Shown in pieces: positions 43,082 to 51,881 of a stretch of 64,000 nt of DNA; the stretch's first letter is position 1, and each line of letters begins with the position of its first letter. Both the position numbers and the translations under genes were made by a program. The notes under the pieces were generated by a model. That model had not been told where the DNA came from. It saw nothing but the letters and a program-made list of their open reading frames with translations, and did no database searches. The stretch lies in assembly GCF_016907955.1 (NCBI RefSeq), contig NZ_JAFBCX010000018.1, positions 62,001 through 126,000 of the forward strand, in the 5' to 3' direction. This stretch comes from Lentzea nigeriaca (GTDB lineage Bacteria; Actinomycetota; Actinomycetes; Mycobacteriales; Pseudonocardiaceae).

Positions 43082-43956
43082 AGGGACCGTCCGCCCCGGT
43101 GGTCGTCGGTGTCGACGGCTCGTCGTCCGCGCTCGCCGCGGTGCGCTGGGCCGCCGACGACTGCGCCCGCCACCACGCCCCGCTCCGGCTGGTGCACGGA
43201 TATTCCTTGCCCACCAGGGGATATCCGGAGATCGTGCTGACCGGTAGTGAAGTCAGGCGCGCGATCGAGGAACAGGCCAACGACTGGCTGACCGAGGCCG
43301 TCGCCGCCGCCCGTGCTGTGGCTCCGGACATCGAGGTGACCACGGAGGTCGTCGCCGACGCCGTGAACCACCTGCTGATCGAGGAGTCGCGCGACGCCAG
43401 GCTCATGGTCCTGGGCTCGCAGGGCCTGGGCAACGTGACGGGCCTGCTGGTCGGCTCCACCGCACTCGCCCTGGCCTCGCACGGGAAGTGCCCGCTCGTG
43501 GTCGTGCGCGGAACCGAGGTGCCGGGCGGCCCTGTCGTGGTCGGCGTGGACGGCTCCCCGACGAGCGAGGCCGCGCTCGCGTTCGCCTTCGAGGCGGCGT
43601 CGATGCGCGAATGCCCGTTGACGGTCGTCCTGTGCTGGCAGGACTTCATGGTGGAGAGCAGCTACTCGGCGACCCGGCTCACCGCCGACTGGGGTCAGGT
43701 GGAGTCCGAGGAACAACGACTCCTGGCGCAACGGCTCGCCGGGTGGCAGGAGAAGTACCCGGACGTCCCGGTACACCGCGTGGTGCTGCGGGACCGTCCG
43801 GTGCGGGCCCTCATGAGGTATGGCGCCGAAGCACGGCTCGTGGTTGTGGGCAGCCACGGGCACGGCGGGTTCGCCGGCATGTTGCTCGGGTCGACGAGTC
43901 AGGCCCTCGTCTACAACGCCCCGTGCCCGCTGGCGATCGTGCGCCCGGCCGAGTGA
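43078..43956 (+). CDS. Tandem-domain universal stress protein
   Basis: A 292-residue protein with two USP domains. Each has the ATP-binding signature G-x2-G-x9-G-S/T: GSQGLGNVTGLLVGSTALAL and GSHGHGGFAGMLLGSTSQAL. The domain starts VVVGVDGSSSALAAVRWAADD and VVVGVDGSPTSEAALAFAFEA are clear. It resembles the tandem ATP-binding USPs of the DosR regulon (Rv2623, Rv1996, Rv2005c), one of which restrains growth. It is last in the nitroreductase-CBS-USP operon; a hairpin follows 8 bp after the stop. Confidence 0.9.
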   Translation: MKGPSAPVVVGVDGSSSALAAVRWAADDCARHHAPLRLVHGYSLPTRGYPEIVLTGSEVRRAIEEQANDWLTEAVAAARAVAPDIEVTTEVVADAVNHLLIEESRDARLMVLGSQGLGNVTGLLVGSTALALASHGKCPLVVVRGTEVPGGPVVVGVDGSPTSEAALAFAFEAASMRECPLTVVLCWQDFMVESSYSATRLTADWGQVESEEQRLLAQRLAGWQEKYPDVPVHRVVLRDRPVRALMRYGAEARLVVVGSHGHGGFAGMLLGSTSQALVYNAPCPLAIVRPAE

Positions 43957-43964
43957 GTGGGATC

Positions 43965-43996
43965 GAGGCGGCCTCTCGGCGGCGGGAGGCCGCCTC
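43965..43996. terminator. Terminator-like hairpin after USP operon
   Basis: Perfect 11-bp arms GAGGCGGCCTC (43965-43975) and GAGGCCGCCTC (43986-43996) with a 10-nt loop, 8 bp after the USP stop. Confidence 0.6.
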
Positions 43997-44019
43997 GGCG
44001 TTCATCGCGGCCACACGGC

Positions 44020-44157
44020 CCAGCAGCGGACCACCTCGCCGAAGCGTCCGAACACGCCGAACTGCTCGTCATCGGCACGCATGGGCGTGGCGCGCCGGCA
44101 CGGGCTCTGGATGCCGTTTGCGATCATTCACCGTACGGGTGCTGGTGCGGCACTGGC
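44020..44157 (+). pseudogene. Universal stress protein C-terminal remnant
   Basis: The frame reads DHLAEASEHAELLVIGTHGRG, the last third of a USP domain (ASExAELLVIGxHGRG), but has no start, no upstream domain and a broken C-terminus (the expected LLGSVS glycine-serine element is lost in ARALDAVCDHSPY). It lies between two intact USP genes. I infer a decayed copy. The rest of 43957-44264 holds no supported gene. Confidence 0.55.
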
Positions 44158-44264
44158 GACGAACGCGGTCGTGAAGCTCGTGCCGGCCACCGCCACCGGA
44201 GGGCCGCGGCTCGGCGCGTGGCCGGCCCCGGTCGTGGCGGTCGTGGCGTTGGGCATCGTTTGGT

Positions 44265-44278
44265 AGGACCAAGGTCCT
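44265..44278. promoter_or_regulatory. DosR-box-like palindrome upstream of USP/PPK2 operon
   Basis: AGGACC AA GGTCCT, a perfect 6-bp inverted repeat matching 10 of 12 arm positions of GGGACCNNGGTCCC. Its centre lies 65.5 bp upstream of the USP start, the same distance as at the phosphoketolase operon. Confidence 0.65.
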
Positions 44279-44336
44279 TCGGCCTCGGGGACTGCGGGCA
44301 CTCACCCGCCACCGGCGCGAAGACGACGCTGAAGTC

Positions 44337-44849
44337 ATGAGCGAGAACGAATCCCGGCCCGTGGTGGTCGGCGTAGACGGATCAGCCGCCGCGCAGGAAG
44401 CCCTGCGCTGGGCCATAGAGGACGCGCGCAGGCGTGGCAGCCGGGTGGACGCGGTCTCCGCGTGGCATCCGGACTACGGCATCGTGATCGGACCGGTGCC
44501 GGCCGAGGTCGGCATGCGGATCTCGCCAGAGGCCATGCGCGCCGCTCAGCAAACCGTGCTCGACACCGCCGTGCAGGAGATCGAGGGCGCCGAAGGCGTC
44601 GAGATCCGCCGCGTGCTCGTCGAGGGTGACCCGCGCACGGTCCTCACCGAGGCGTCGAAGAACGCCGAGCTGCTCGTGGTGGGCAGCCGCGGCCACGGAC
44701 CTCTCGCCGAGGCGGTCCTCGGCTCGGTCAGCTCCTACTGCGTGCACCACGCGTCGTGCCCGGTGGTCGTGCTCCGCGCGCCGAAGGCGGAGAAGGAGCG
44801 TTCGGTCGCCGAGGCCGCCGCGCCCGTGACGCCCGGACCGCTGCTGTGA
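44337..44849 (+). CDS. Universal stress protein
   Basis: A 170-residue single-domain USP: VVVGVDGSAAAQEALRWAIEDARRRG at the start and GSRGHGPLAEAVLGSVSSYCVHHASCPVVVLR at the ATP-binding end, with all glycines kept. A Pro/Ala tail follows. It opens the operon USP - GNAT/acyl-CoA synthetase - USP - CBS - P-type ATPase - PPK2 and has a DosR-box-like palindrome upstream. Confidence 0.9.
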   Translation: MSENESRPVVVGVDGSAAAQEALRWAIEDARRRGSRVDAVSAWHPDYGIVIGPVPAEVGMRISPEAMRAAQQTVLDTAVQEIEGAEGVEIRRVLVEGDPRTVLTEASKNAELLVVGSRGHGPLAEAVLGSVSSYCVHHASCPVVVLRAPKAEKERSVAEAAAPVTPGPLL

Positions 44850-47419
44850 CCGCGACGGCACTGCTCACCGACGGCTCGCTCGTCACGGTGCGCGAGCTCG
44901 GGCCCGGTGACGTCACGGCGTTGCTGGAGCTGCACCGGTCGTTGCCGCTGGAGGACCAGTACCTGCGGTTCTTCAGCACGTCGCCGCGGCAGCTCGAGGA
45001 CTTCGTGCAGCGCATGGTGTCACCGCAGGAGCCACGGCACGTGGTGATCGGGGCGGTGCGCGGCGAGCGGCTGCTCGGCGCGGCCAGTTACGTGGTGGCG
45101 GGGGAGTCCGCAGAGGTGGCCCTGGTCGTGTCGCACGCCGAGCAGACCCACGGCGTCGGCACCCTGCTGCTCGAACACCTGGTGTCGCTCGCCCGCGGGC
45201 GCGGCATCCGGCGGTTCACGGCGGAGGTGCTCGCCATCAACTTCCGGATGCTGCGCGTGTTCACCGACATGGGGCTCGTGTGGACGGTCGTGGCCGACGG
45301 CGACGTCGTCCACGTCGACCTCGGCCTCGACCCGTGCGAGCGCTACCTGGAGGCCGTCGCCGAACGCGAGCAGGTCGCCGAGGTCGCGAGCCTCAGCCAC
45401 GTGCTGCGGCCCGGCTCGATCGCGGTGGTGGGCGCGGGCCGGTCACCCGACTCGGTCGGGCACGCCGTGCTGCGCAACCTCGTGGACGGCGGCTTCACCG
45501 GCGATCTGTACGCGGTCAACCCGCACGCGAAGTCGGTCGCGAACGTCGACTGCCACGCGTCGGTGACCGAGCTGCCGGAGGCACCCGAGCTCGCCGTCGT
45601 GTGCGTGCCGGCGAAAGCCGTGCCGCGCGTCGCCGACGAGTGCGGACGTCGTGGCGTGCGCGCGCTGGTCGTCATCTCGTCCGGGGTGAACCCCGCCGAA
45701 CTGCTGAGAATCGTGCGCACGCACGGAATGCGGCTCGTCGGGCCGAACTGTCTCGGTGTCTCGACGAGCTCCCCTTCGGTGCGGATGAACGCCACGTTCG
45801 CGGCCCACAGCACTCTCGCGGGCCACATCGGCCTGGTCACCCAGTCCGGCGGCATCGCCATCGCGGTGCAGGAGGAGCTGCGGCGGCTCGGCCTCGGCCT
45901 GTCGAACCTGGTCTCCACCGGCGACAAGCTCGACATCAGCAGCAACGACCTGCTCATGTGGTGGGGTCAGGACCCGGAGACCCGGATCGTCGCGCTGTAC
46001 CTCGAATCCTTCGGCAACCCGCGCAAGTTCGCCCGCCTGGCCAGGGAGATCGCCGCCCACAAGCCGGTGCTCGCGATCCGCGCCGCCAGCAGCGAGGCAG
46101 GGCAACGCGCCGCCGCCTCGCACACGGCCTCGACCGCCACGCCGTCAGTCACGCGGGACGCGTTGTTCCGGCAGGCCGGGGTCATCGCCGTCGACGGTGT
46201 GCCGGAGCTGGTCGACGTCGTGATGGCGTTGAGCCGGCAGCCCATGCCCGGCGGACGATCCGTGGCGGTGCTGAGCAATGCGGGCGGCCTCGGCGTGCTC
46301 GCGGCGGACGCCTGTGTGCGCGAAGGACTGCACATGGCCGAACTGTCCGACGAGACGCTGGCGGCGCTGCGCGAGCTGCTGCCCGCGGCGGCGAGCGCGC
46401 ACAACCCGATCGACACGACAGCCGTGGTGGGCGAGCGGACGTTCGCCCGCTGCCTCGACCTCGTCGGCGCGGATCCCGCGGTGAACGCGGTGATCACCGT
46501 GACCGTCCCGACCGCGCTCGGCGACCCGACCTCCGGTGTGCACCGCGTCAACGGCAAGCCGGTGCTCGCCGTCCGCACCGGGCAGACGGGACGGCTCGCC
46601 GACGAGGTGCCCTGCTACGCCGAACCGGCGCGGGCCGCCGCGGCGCTGGCCCGACTGGCGGAGCGCGCGGAATGGCTCGACCGGCCCAGGGAGTTCGCCG
46701 ACCTCGGCGGGATCGACCTGGCGACGGCGGAGGAGATCGTGACGAGGCAAGGCGACGGCTGGCTCCCGCCGGACCAGGTCGTGCGGCTGCTGAAGGCGTT
46801 CAGCCTGCCGGTTCTCGGCGGAACGCTCGTCACCACCGCCGAACACGCAGTGGCCGCCCAATGCGCCTACGACGCGCCGGTCGCGCTCAAGGCCGTGGCG
46901 GACGACCTGCTGCACAAGAGCAAAGGCGGTGGCGTGGTGCTCGGTGTCGCCGGGGAAAGCGCTGTGGCGGAGGCGTTCCGCGGCTTCCAGGACCGCTTCG
47001 GCACCCGGCTGCGGGGCGTGTTCGTGCAGCCGATGGCGGCACGCGGACGTGAGCTGCTGGTCGGCGTGGCGACGGACGAGAAGTTCGGGCCGCTGCTCGT
47101 CACCGGGCTCGGCGGCGTCGACACCGACGTGATCGACGATCGCGCCGCCGCACTCGCCCCACTGTCCACAACGGACGCCGACGCGCTGGTGCACGGATTC
47201 CGGTCCGCCGGCCGCGTTCTCGCCGACGTCGACGCCAAGGCCGTGCGCGACGTCCTGCTGCGCGTGGCCGAGCTGGCCGCGGCGTTGCCCGAGGTCGTCG
47301 AGCTCGACATCAACCCGCTCGTCGTGACGGACACGGGATGCCTGGTGGTGGACGCCAGGGTGCGCGTGGCGCGGCCACGGCGGATCGACCCGTTCCTGCG
47401 GCAGCTCCGCACTCCCTGA
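44846..47419 (+). CDS. GNAT acetyltransferase fused to ADP-forming acyl-CoA synthetase
   Basis: An 857-residue fusion. Residues about 1-155 are a GNAT domain (ALVVSHAEQTHGVGTLLLEHLVSLARGRGIRRFTAEVL). The rest is the NDP-forming acyl-CoA synthetase module: CoA-binding fold (PGSIAVVGAGRSPDSVGHAVLRNL), ligase domain with the candidate phospho-His in AAASHTASTATPSVTRDALFRQAG, and a C-terminal ATP-grasp domain (GVVLGVAGESAVAEAFRGF). In Salmonella Pat this His is lost; here it is kept, so synthetase activity is possible as well as protein acetylation. GTGA overlap with the USP gene. Confidence 0.88.
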   Translation: MTATALLTDGSLVTVRELGPGDVTALLELHRSLPLEDQYLRFFSTSPRQLEDFVQRMVSPQEPRHVVIGAVRGERLLGAASYVVAGESAEVALVVSHAEQTHGVGTLLLEHLVSLARGRGIRRFTAEVLAINFRMLRVFTDMGLVWTVVADGDVVHVDLGLDPCERYLEAVAEREQVAEVASLSHVLRPGSIAVVGAGRSPDSVGHAVLRNLVDGGFTGDLYAVNPHAKSVANVDCHASVTELPEAPELAVVCVPAKAVPRVADECGRRGVRALVVISSGVNPAELLRIVRTHGMRLVGPNCLGVSTSSPSVRMNATFAAHSTLAGHIGLVTQSGGIAIAVQEELRRLGLGLSNLVSTGDKLDISSNDLLMWWGQDPETRIVALYLESFGNPRKFARLAREIAAHKPVLAIRAASSEAGQRAAASHTASTATPSVTRDALFRQAGVIAVDGVPELVDVVMALSRQPMPGGRSVAVLSNAGGLGVLAADACVREGLHMAELSDETLAALRELLPAAASAHNPIDTTAVVGERTFARCLDLVGADPAVNAVITVTVPTALGDPTSGVHRVNGKPVLAVRTGQTGRLADEVPCYAEPARAAAALARLAERAEWLDRPREFADLGGIDLATAEEIVTRQGDGWLPPDQVVRLLKAFSLPVLGGTLVTTAEHAVAAQCAYDAPVALKAVADDLLHKSKGGGVVLGVAGESAVAEAFRGFQDRFGTRLRGVFVQPMAARGRELLVGVATDEKFGPLLVTGLGGVDTDVIDDRAAALAPLSTTDADALVHGFRSAGRVLADVDAKAVRDVLLRVAELAAALPEVVELDINPLVVTDTGCLVVDARVRVARPRRIDPFLRQLRTP

Positions 47420-47440
47420 ATCGCACAAGAGGAGGATCCA

Positions 47441-47896
47441 GTGAGCACGAACTCAGCCCCTGTCGTCGTCGGTGTCGACGGGACACCGGCATCGGACCGA
47501 GCGCTCCAGTGGGCGATGGACGAGGCGGTCGTGCGCGGCTGCCCGCTCACCGTCGTCAACGCCTGGACGTACGAGCCGTTGACGGACTGGCACGAGACCA
47601 GCGCCCAGCAGGCGCAGGCCGACTCGGAAGCGGTGGTCGAGAAGGCGGTGCACGCGGCGTCGGCCGGTCGCGCGGACGTGCCCGAGATCGTCCGGCAGAG
47701 CCTGCGCGGCTACGCGGCCGCGGTGCTGGAGACGGCGTCGGAAGGTGCGGCGATGCTGGTTGTCGGATCGCACACCGGACATCCGGTCCGTCAGATCGTG
47801 CTGGGCTCGACCAGCATGCACTGCGTGCGGCACGCTCACGCCCCGGTCGTCGTCATCCCGGTGCGTGACCGCGAACTTGCGGAGACGAGCCGATGA
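47441..47896 (+). CDS. Universal stress protein
   Basis: A 151-residue USP: VVVGVDGTPASDRALQWAMDEAVVRG, and GSHTGHPVRQIVLGSTSMHCVRHAHAPVVVIPV. The first position of the G-x2-G motif is changed to G-S-H-T-G-H, so nucleotide binding may be weaker. GTG 47441 has GAGGAGG. It overlaps the following CBS gene by ATGA. Confidence 0.88.
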   Translation: MSTNSAPVVVGVDGTPASDRALQWAMDEAVVRGCPLTVVNAWTYEPLTDWHETSAQQAQADSEAVVEKAVHAASAGRADVPEIVRQSLRGYAAAVLETASEGAAMLVVGSHTGHPVRQIVLGSTSMHCVRHAHAPVVVIPVRDRELAETSR

Positions 47897-48297
47897 AGGC
47901 GAGGGAGGTGGTGGTGCGGCCCCTCGTGTCCGTGGGGCCGCGTGACTTCGCCCGCCACGCCGAGGGACTCATGGACGACTTCGGGTTCACGATGCTGCCC
48001 GTGATCGACGAGGGCGGCGTGTTCCTCGGCGTGGTGACGAAGTCCGGTTGCGTGCTGGGCCGGAACGGCGTGGAGTCACCGCACGTCGAGCACGTGATGT
48101 CGCAACCGAAGCTGACCGCGGGCCCGGACATGGACGCGGAGACGCTCTTCAGCGCGATGAGCCTCTACGAGGTGCTTTGCGTGCCGGTCCTCGACCAGGG
48201 AAGGGTCATCGGCATGGTCACCAGGCGCGACGTCCTGGAGGCGCTCAGCCACGACGATCCCCATCTGCGAGCCGGTCATGCCGGTCACCACGGCTGA
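47893..48297 (+). CDS. CBS-domain pair protein
   Basis: A 134-residue stand-alone CBS pair: VVVRPLVSVGPRDFARHAEGLMDDFGFTMLPVIDEGGVFLGVV and VEHVMSQPKLTAGPDMDAETLFSAMSLYEVLCVPVLDQGRVIGMVTRRDVLEAL. The same size class as Hrp1. It probably senses adenine nucleotides. Coupled to the USP before it; the ATPase start lies 20 bp inside its 3' end. Confidence 0.87.
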   Translation: MKAREVVVRPLVSVGPRDFARHAEGLMDDFGFTMLPVIDEGGVFLGVVTKSGCVLGRNGVESPHVEHVMSQPKLTAGPDMDAETLFSAMSLYEVLCVPVLDQGRVIGMVTRRDVLEALSHDDPHLRAGHAGHHG

Positions 48298-50806
48298 CCG
48301 CGACGCCGTCGGGCATCACGGTCTGCCGGTGCCCGACGTCGTGCTGCTCACGGAAACCGACTCGGACTCCGGGCTCTCGACCGAGCGGTGGCGGCAGCGG
48401 CTGGCCGAACTCGGGCCGAACGAGCTGCCGCCGCGGCGCGGGCAGAGCTGGGTGGTGCGACTGCTGCTGCAGCTGCACCACCCGTTGATCTACGTGCTGC
48501 TCGCCGCCGCGACGATCACCGCCGCGCTGGGCGAGGTCGTGGACGCCTCCGTGGTGTTCGGTGTCGTCGTGGTCAACGCGATCATCGGCTTCGTCCAGGA
48601 GGCCCGTGCCGAACGTGCGCTGGACGCGCTGGTCGCGATGGTGCGCACCGAGGTGACCGTCGTGCGCGACGGCGTGAGCGCGCGGGTGCCGTCGGCCGAG
48701 CTGGTGCCCGGTGACGTCGTGCTGCTCGACGCGGGTGACCAGGTGGGCGCCGATCTGCGGCTGGTCGGCGCGCGGGAGCTGCGCGTGGACGAGTCGGCGC
48801 TGACCGGCGAGTCCGTGCCGGTGACCAAGGATCCTCTTGTGCTGCCGCCGGACACCGCGCTGGCGGACCGCGCCAACATGGCCTACTCCGGCACGCTGGT
48901 GACGTCCGGCAGCGGCCGCGGGGTCGTGGTGGCCACCGGTGCCGAGACCGAGATCGGTCGCGTGCACCGGCTCGTGAGCACGACGGCGACCGTGCAGACG
49001 CCGTTGACCCGCAAGCTCGCGCACTTCAGCCAGGTGCTGACGGTCGTGATCCTGGGCCTCGCCGCGTTCAGCGTGGTGGTCGGCGTGCTGCGCGGCGAAC
49101 CGTTCGCGGAAATGGTCACGGCCGCCGTGGCGCTGGCCGTCGGCGCGATCCCCGAGGGACTGCCCGCCGCGGTCACCGTGACGCTCGCGATCGGGGTGTC
49201 GAGGATGGCGCGGCGCAACGCGATCATCAGGCGGCTGCCCGCGGTGGAGACGCTGGGCAGCACCACGGTGATCTGCACGGACAAGACCGGAACGCTCACC
49301 GCCAACGCCATGACCGTGAACGCGGTCGTGGCTCGCGGAGTGCGGTACGACGTGGCCGGAATCGGTTATGTGCCAACAGGAACGTTCACACCTCCGGCGA
49401 ACGCGGCCGTGCGCGACTGCCTGCTCGCCGGACTGGCGTGCAACGACGCCAGGATCGTCGAGGACGGCGGACGCTGGCTGCCAGTGGGCGACCCGACCGA
49501 GGCCGCGCTCGTGGTGGCCGCGCGGAAGGCGGGCCTGACCGGCGAGGACGTGCCGCGGCGGGTCGACGTGCTGCCGTTCAGCTCGGAACGGCTGTTCATG
49601 GCGACCAGGCACGCGAACGACGTGATCTACGTGAAGGGCGCCGTCGAACGCGTTCTGGAGCTCGCCGGGCGCGAGCACAGCGCCGAGGCGGAACACCTCG
49701 CGGCCGCCGGGCTGCGGGTGCTCGCGATCGGCCGCGCGGCCGGCGCCGACCTGACCGAGGAAGGCCTGCGGGGCACCGTGGAACTGCTCGGCTTCGTCGC
49801 GATGCACGACCCGGCCCGCCCCGAGGCGATCGAGGCCGTCCACGCCTGCCAGGCCGCTGGGATCGAAGTCAAGATGATCACCGGCGACCACCCCGCCACG
49901 GCACGGGCCATCGCGGCGGAGTTCGGCATCTCCGACGTGCACGCCCGCGTCGCACCGGAGGAGAAACTGAGGCTGGTCAAGCAGTTCCAGGCGGACGGCC
50001 AGATCGTCGCCATGACCGGCGACGGCGTGAACGACGCTCCGGCGTTGCGGCGGGCGGACATCGGCGTGGCGATGGGCCGCGGCGGCACGGAGGTCGCCAA
50101 GCAGGCGGCGGACATGGTGCTGACCGACGACAACTTCGCCTCGATCCGCGCCGCCGTCGAGGAAGGCCGGGCCGTCTTCGACAACCTGCGCAAGTTCATC
50201 ATCTGGACGTTGCCGACGAACATGGCGGAAGGCCTGGTGATCCTCACCGCGATCCTGCTCGGCGCGGCACTGCCGATCCTGCCGGTGCAGATCCTGTGGA
50301 TCAACATGACGACCGCTGTCGCTTTGGGACTGACGCTCGCCTTCGAGCCGCGCGAACCGGACGTGATGCGCAGACCGCCGCTGCCGCCGTCGTTGCCGCT
50401 GCTGACGCGCACGCTGGTGGGCCGGATCCTGTTCGTGTCGGCGATCCTGCTGGCGTGCTCGTTCTGGGCGTTCCGCTGGCAGTTGTCGACGGGCGCGTCG
50501 CTGGAGGTCGCGCGCACGGTCGCGGTCAACGTGTTCGTCGGCGCCCAGATCGCCTACCTCGCCAACTGCCGTTCGCTGGTGCGGATCCGCCCGCGCACCG
50601 GCCCGAACCGCTGGCTGCTCGTGGGCGTGGCGCTGACCATCGGCCTGCAGCTGCTGCTGACCTACGTGCCGTTCATGAACTCGCTGTTCCACACGGCCCC
50701 GCTCGGCTGGCAGCCGTGGCTCGTGGTGTTCGGGTTGAGCGCGGTCTCGTACGTGCTGGTGGAGCTGGACAAGTGGCGGCACCGCCTGCTGCGGGGTTCG
50801 CGATGA
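48278..50806 (+). CDS. Cation-transporting P-type ATPase (P2, CtpF-like)
   Basis: An 842-residue P-type ATPase. Features in order: two N-terminal helices (HPLIYVLLAAATITAALG), actuator motif DESALTGESVPVTKD, the PEGLP metal-site helix (VGAIPEGLPAAVTVTLAIG), phosphorylation motif CTDKTGTLTAN, nucleotide domain, MITGDHPATA, GDGVNDAPALRRADIG and four to six C-terminal helices. This is the P2 (Ca2+/Na+/K+) layout. M. tuberculosis CtpF, a DosR-regulon pump, is the closest named type I recognise. The ion is not decided by the sequence alone. Confidence 0.9.
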   Translation: MPVTTADRDAVGHHGLPVPDVVLLTETDSDSGLSTERWRQRLAELGPNELPPRRGQSWVVRLLLQLHHPLIYVLLAAATITAALGEVVDASVVFGVVVVNAIIGFVQEARAERALDALVAMVRTEVTVVRDGVSARVPSAELVPGDVVLLDAGDQVGADLRLVGARELRVDESALTGESVPVTKDPLVLPPDTALADRANMAYSGTLVTSGSGRGVVVATGAETEIGRVHRLVSTTATVQTPLTRKLAHFSQVLTVVILGLAAFSVVVGVLRGEPFAEMVTAAVALAVGAIPEGLPAAVTVTLAIGVSRMARRNAIIRRLPAVETLGSTTVICTDKTGTLTANAMTVNAVVARGVRYDVAGIGYVPTGTFTPPANAAVRDCLLAGLACNDARIVEDGGRWLPVGDPTEAALVVAARKAGLTGEDVPRRVDVLPFSSERLFMATRHANDVIYVKGAVERVLELAGREHSAEAEHLAAAGLRVLAIGRAAGADLTEEGLRGTVELLGFVAMHDPARPEAIEAVHACQAAGIEVKMITGDHPATARAIAAEFGISDVHARVAPEEKLRLVKQFQADGQIVAMTGDGVNDAPALRRADIGVAMGRGGTEVAKQAADMVLTDDNFASIRAAVEEGRAVFDNLRKFIIWTLPTNMAEGLVILTAILLGAALPILPVQILWINMTTAVALGLTLAFEPREPDVMRRPPLPPSLPLLTRTLVGRILFVSAILLACSFWAFRWQLSTGASLEVARTVAVNVFVGAQIAYLANCRSLVRIRPRTGPNRWLLVGVALTIGLQLLLTYVPFMNSLFHTAPLGWQPWLVVFGLSAVSYVLVELDKWRHRLLRGSR

Positions 50807-51597
50807 AGCGCGAGGTCTACGAACGGGAGCTGCTGCGGCTGCAGATCGAGCTGGTGCGACTGCAGGAGTGGGTGCGCGACACCGGCGCCCGGCTCGTGGT
50901 CCTGTTCGAGGGCAGGGACGCGGCGGGCAAGGGCTCGGCGATCAAACGGATCACCGAGCACCTCAACCCGCGCGTCGCGCGGATCGCGGCCCTGCCCGCG
51001 CCGAGCGAACGCGAGCGCACCCAGTGGTACTTCCAGCGTTACGTCGCCCATCTGCCCGCGGCCGGCGAGATCGTGCTGTTCGACCGCAGCTGGTACAACC
51101 GCGCTGGAGTCGAACGGGTGATGGACTTCTGCACGCCGGAGGAGCACAGGGTGTTCCTCCGGCAGTGCCCGGTGTTCGAGCGGATGCTCGTGGAGGACGG
51201 GCTGCTGCTGCGCAAGTACTGGTTCTCGGTCAGCGACGCCGAGCAGGAGCGCCGCTTCCGCAAGCGCCTCTCGGACCCGTTGAAGCGGTGGAAGCTCTCG
51301 CCGATGGACCTCGAGTCGTTCGCGCGCTGGGAGGACTACTCCCGCGCCAAGGACGAGATGATGGTGCACACCGACATCGCCGAATCCCCTTGGTACGTGG
51401 TCGAAGGAGACGACAAGCGGCGCGCGCGGATCAACATGATCGCGCACCTGCTCGGCACGATCGAGCGCCACGAGGTGAAGGCACCGGAGATCGTGTTGCC
51501 GCAACGCCCGCCGTCACAGGGCTATCGCCGCACGCCGCGCGTGTTGCAACGCGAGGTGCCCGACTGGGCCGCTGGGCTCGATGACCAGCCCCGGTGA
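50803..51597 (+). CDS. ppk2: PPK2-family polyphosphate kinase
   Basis: A 264-residue PPK2: Walker A FEGRDAAGKGSAIKRITEHLNPR, lid and Walker B region EIVLFDRSWYNRAGVERVMDFC, followed by DPLKRWKLSPMDLESFARWEDYSRAKDEM. It moves phosphate between polyphosphate and (d)NDP/NMP, allowing nucleotide supply from polyphosphate when respiration is limited. ATGA overlap with the ATPase gene. A truncated CBS gene overlaps its 3' end. Confidence 0.92.
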   Translation: MKREVYERELLRLQIELVRLQEWVRDTGARLVVLFEGRDAAGKGSAIKRITEHLNPRVARIAALPAPSERERTQWYFQRYVAHLPAAGEIVLFDRSWYNRAGVERVMDFCTPEEHRVFLRQCPVFERMLVEDGLLLRKYWFSVSDAEQERRFRKRLSDPLKRWKLSPMDLESFARWEDYSRAKDEMMVHTDIAESPWYVVEGDDKRRARINMIAHLLGTIERHEVKAPEIVLPQRPPSQGYRRTPRVLQREVPDWAAGLDDQPR

Positions 51598-51760
51598 GCT
51601 GAACCGCCGCCTCGACACCGCGGCCGCCCACGCGTCCGCGAACGTCCCCGTCGTCCGCCCGGACGACACCGTTGAAACGGCACTGCAAGGCCTGCTGGGC
51701 AAGCGGTTCGACAGCGCCGCGGTGCTCGCCGTGTGCCGAGGCGACGTGCTGGCGGGCGAG
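51581..51760 (+). pseudogene. Truncated CBS/magnesium-transporter-type gene
   Basis: An ATG overlapping the PPK2 end opens ELNRRLDTAAAHASANVPVVRPDDTVETALQGLLGKRFDSAAVLAVCRGDVLAG, the start of a CBS domain of the kind found in MgtE-like proteins. The similarity stops abruptly at about residue 59, where the expected GLVTIE continuation is replaced by unrelated residues, consistent with a deletion. The rest, to 51850, holds nothing I can support. Confidence 0.5.
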
Positions 51761-51850
51761 AAGTGGCGTCTGCAAGTACCGCCAACTCGACATCAACGGG
51801 CACTTTTCTACTACCAACAGCTCCGGACGCGGGTTGCGGGCGACACTTCA

Positions 51851-51872
51851 GGAAACGGGGCGCCCCGTTTCC
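51851..51872. terminator. Palindromic bidirectional terminator
   Basis: GGAAACGGGG CG CCCCGTTTCC, a perfect 22-bp palindrome with A/T-rich outer arms, between the PPK2 operon and the convergent DoxX gene. It can form an identical hairpin on both strands with short A/T runs. Confidence 0.7.
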
Positions 51873-51881
51873 GTGCTGCCG

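Noticed and set aside
43820..44266. Plus-strand frame ending ATNAVVKLVPATATGG...VVALGIVW as a membrane protein
   Set aside because: It has no start of its own outside the USP gene, overlaps the USP remnant in another frame and has no recognisable family; the hydrophobic end is short.
48245..50782. An 845-codon minus-strand frame opposite the P-type ATPase
   Set aside because: Antisense shadow rich in His/Arg/Gln; the plus frame carries DKTGTLT, TGES and GDGVND.
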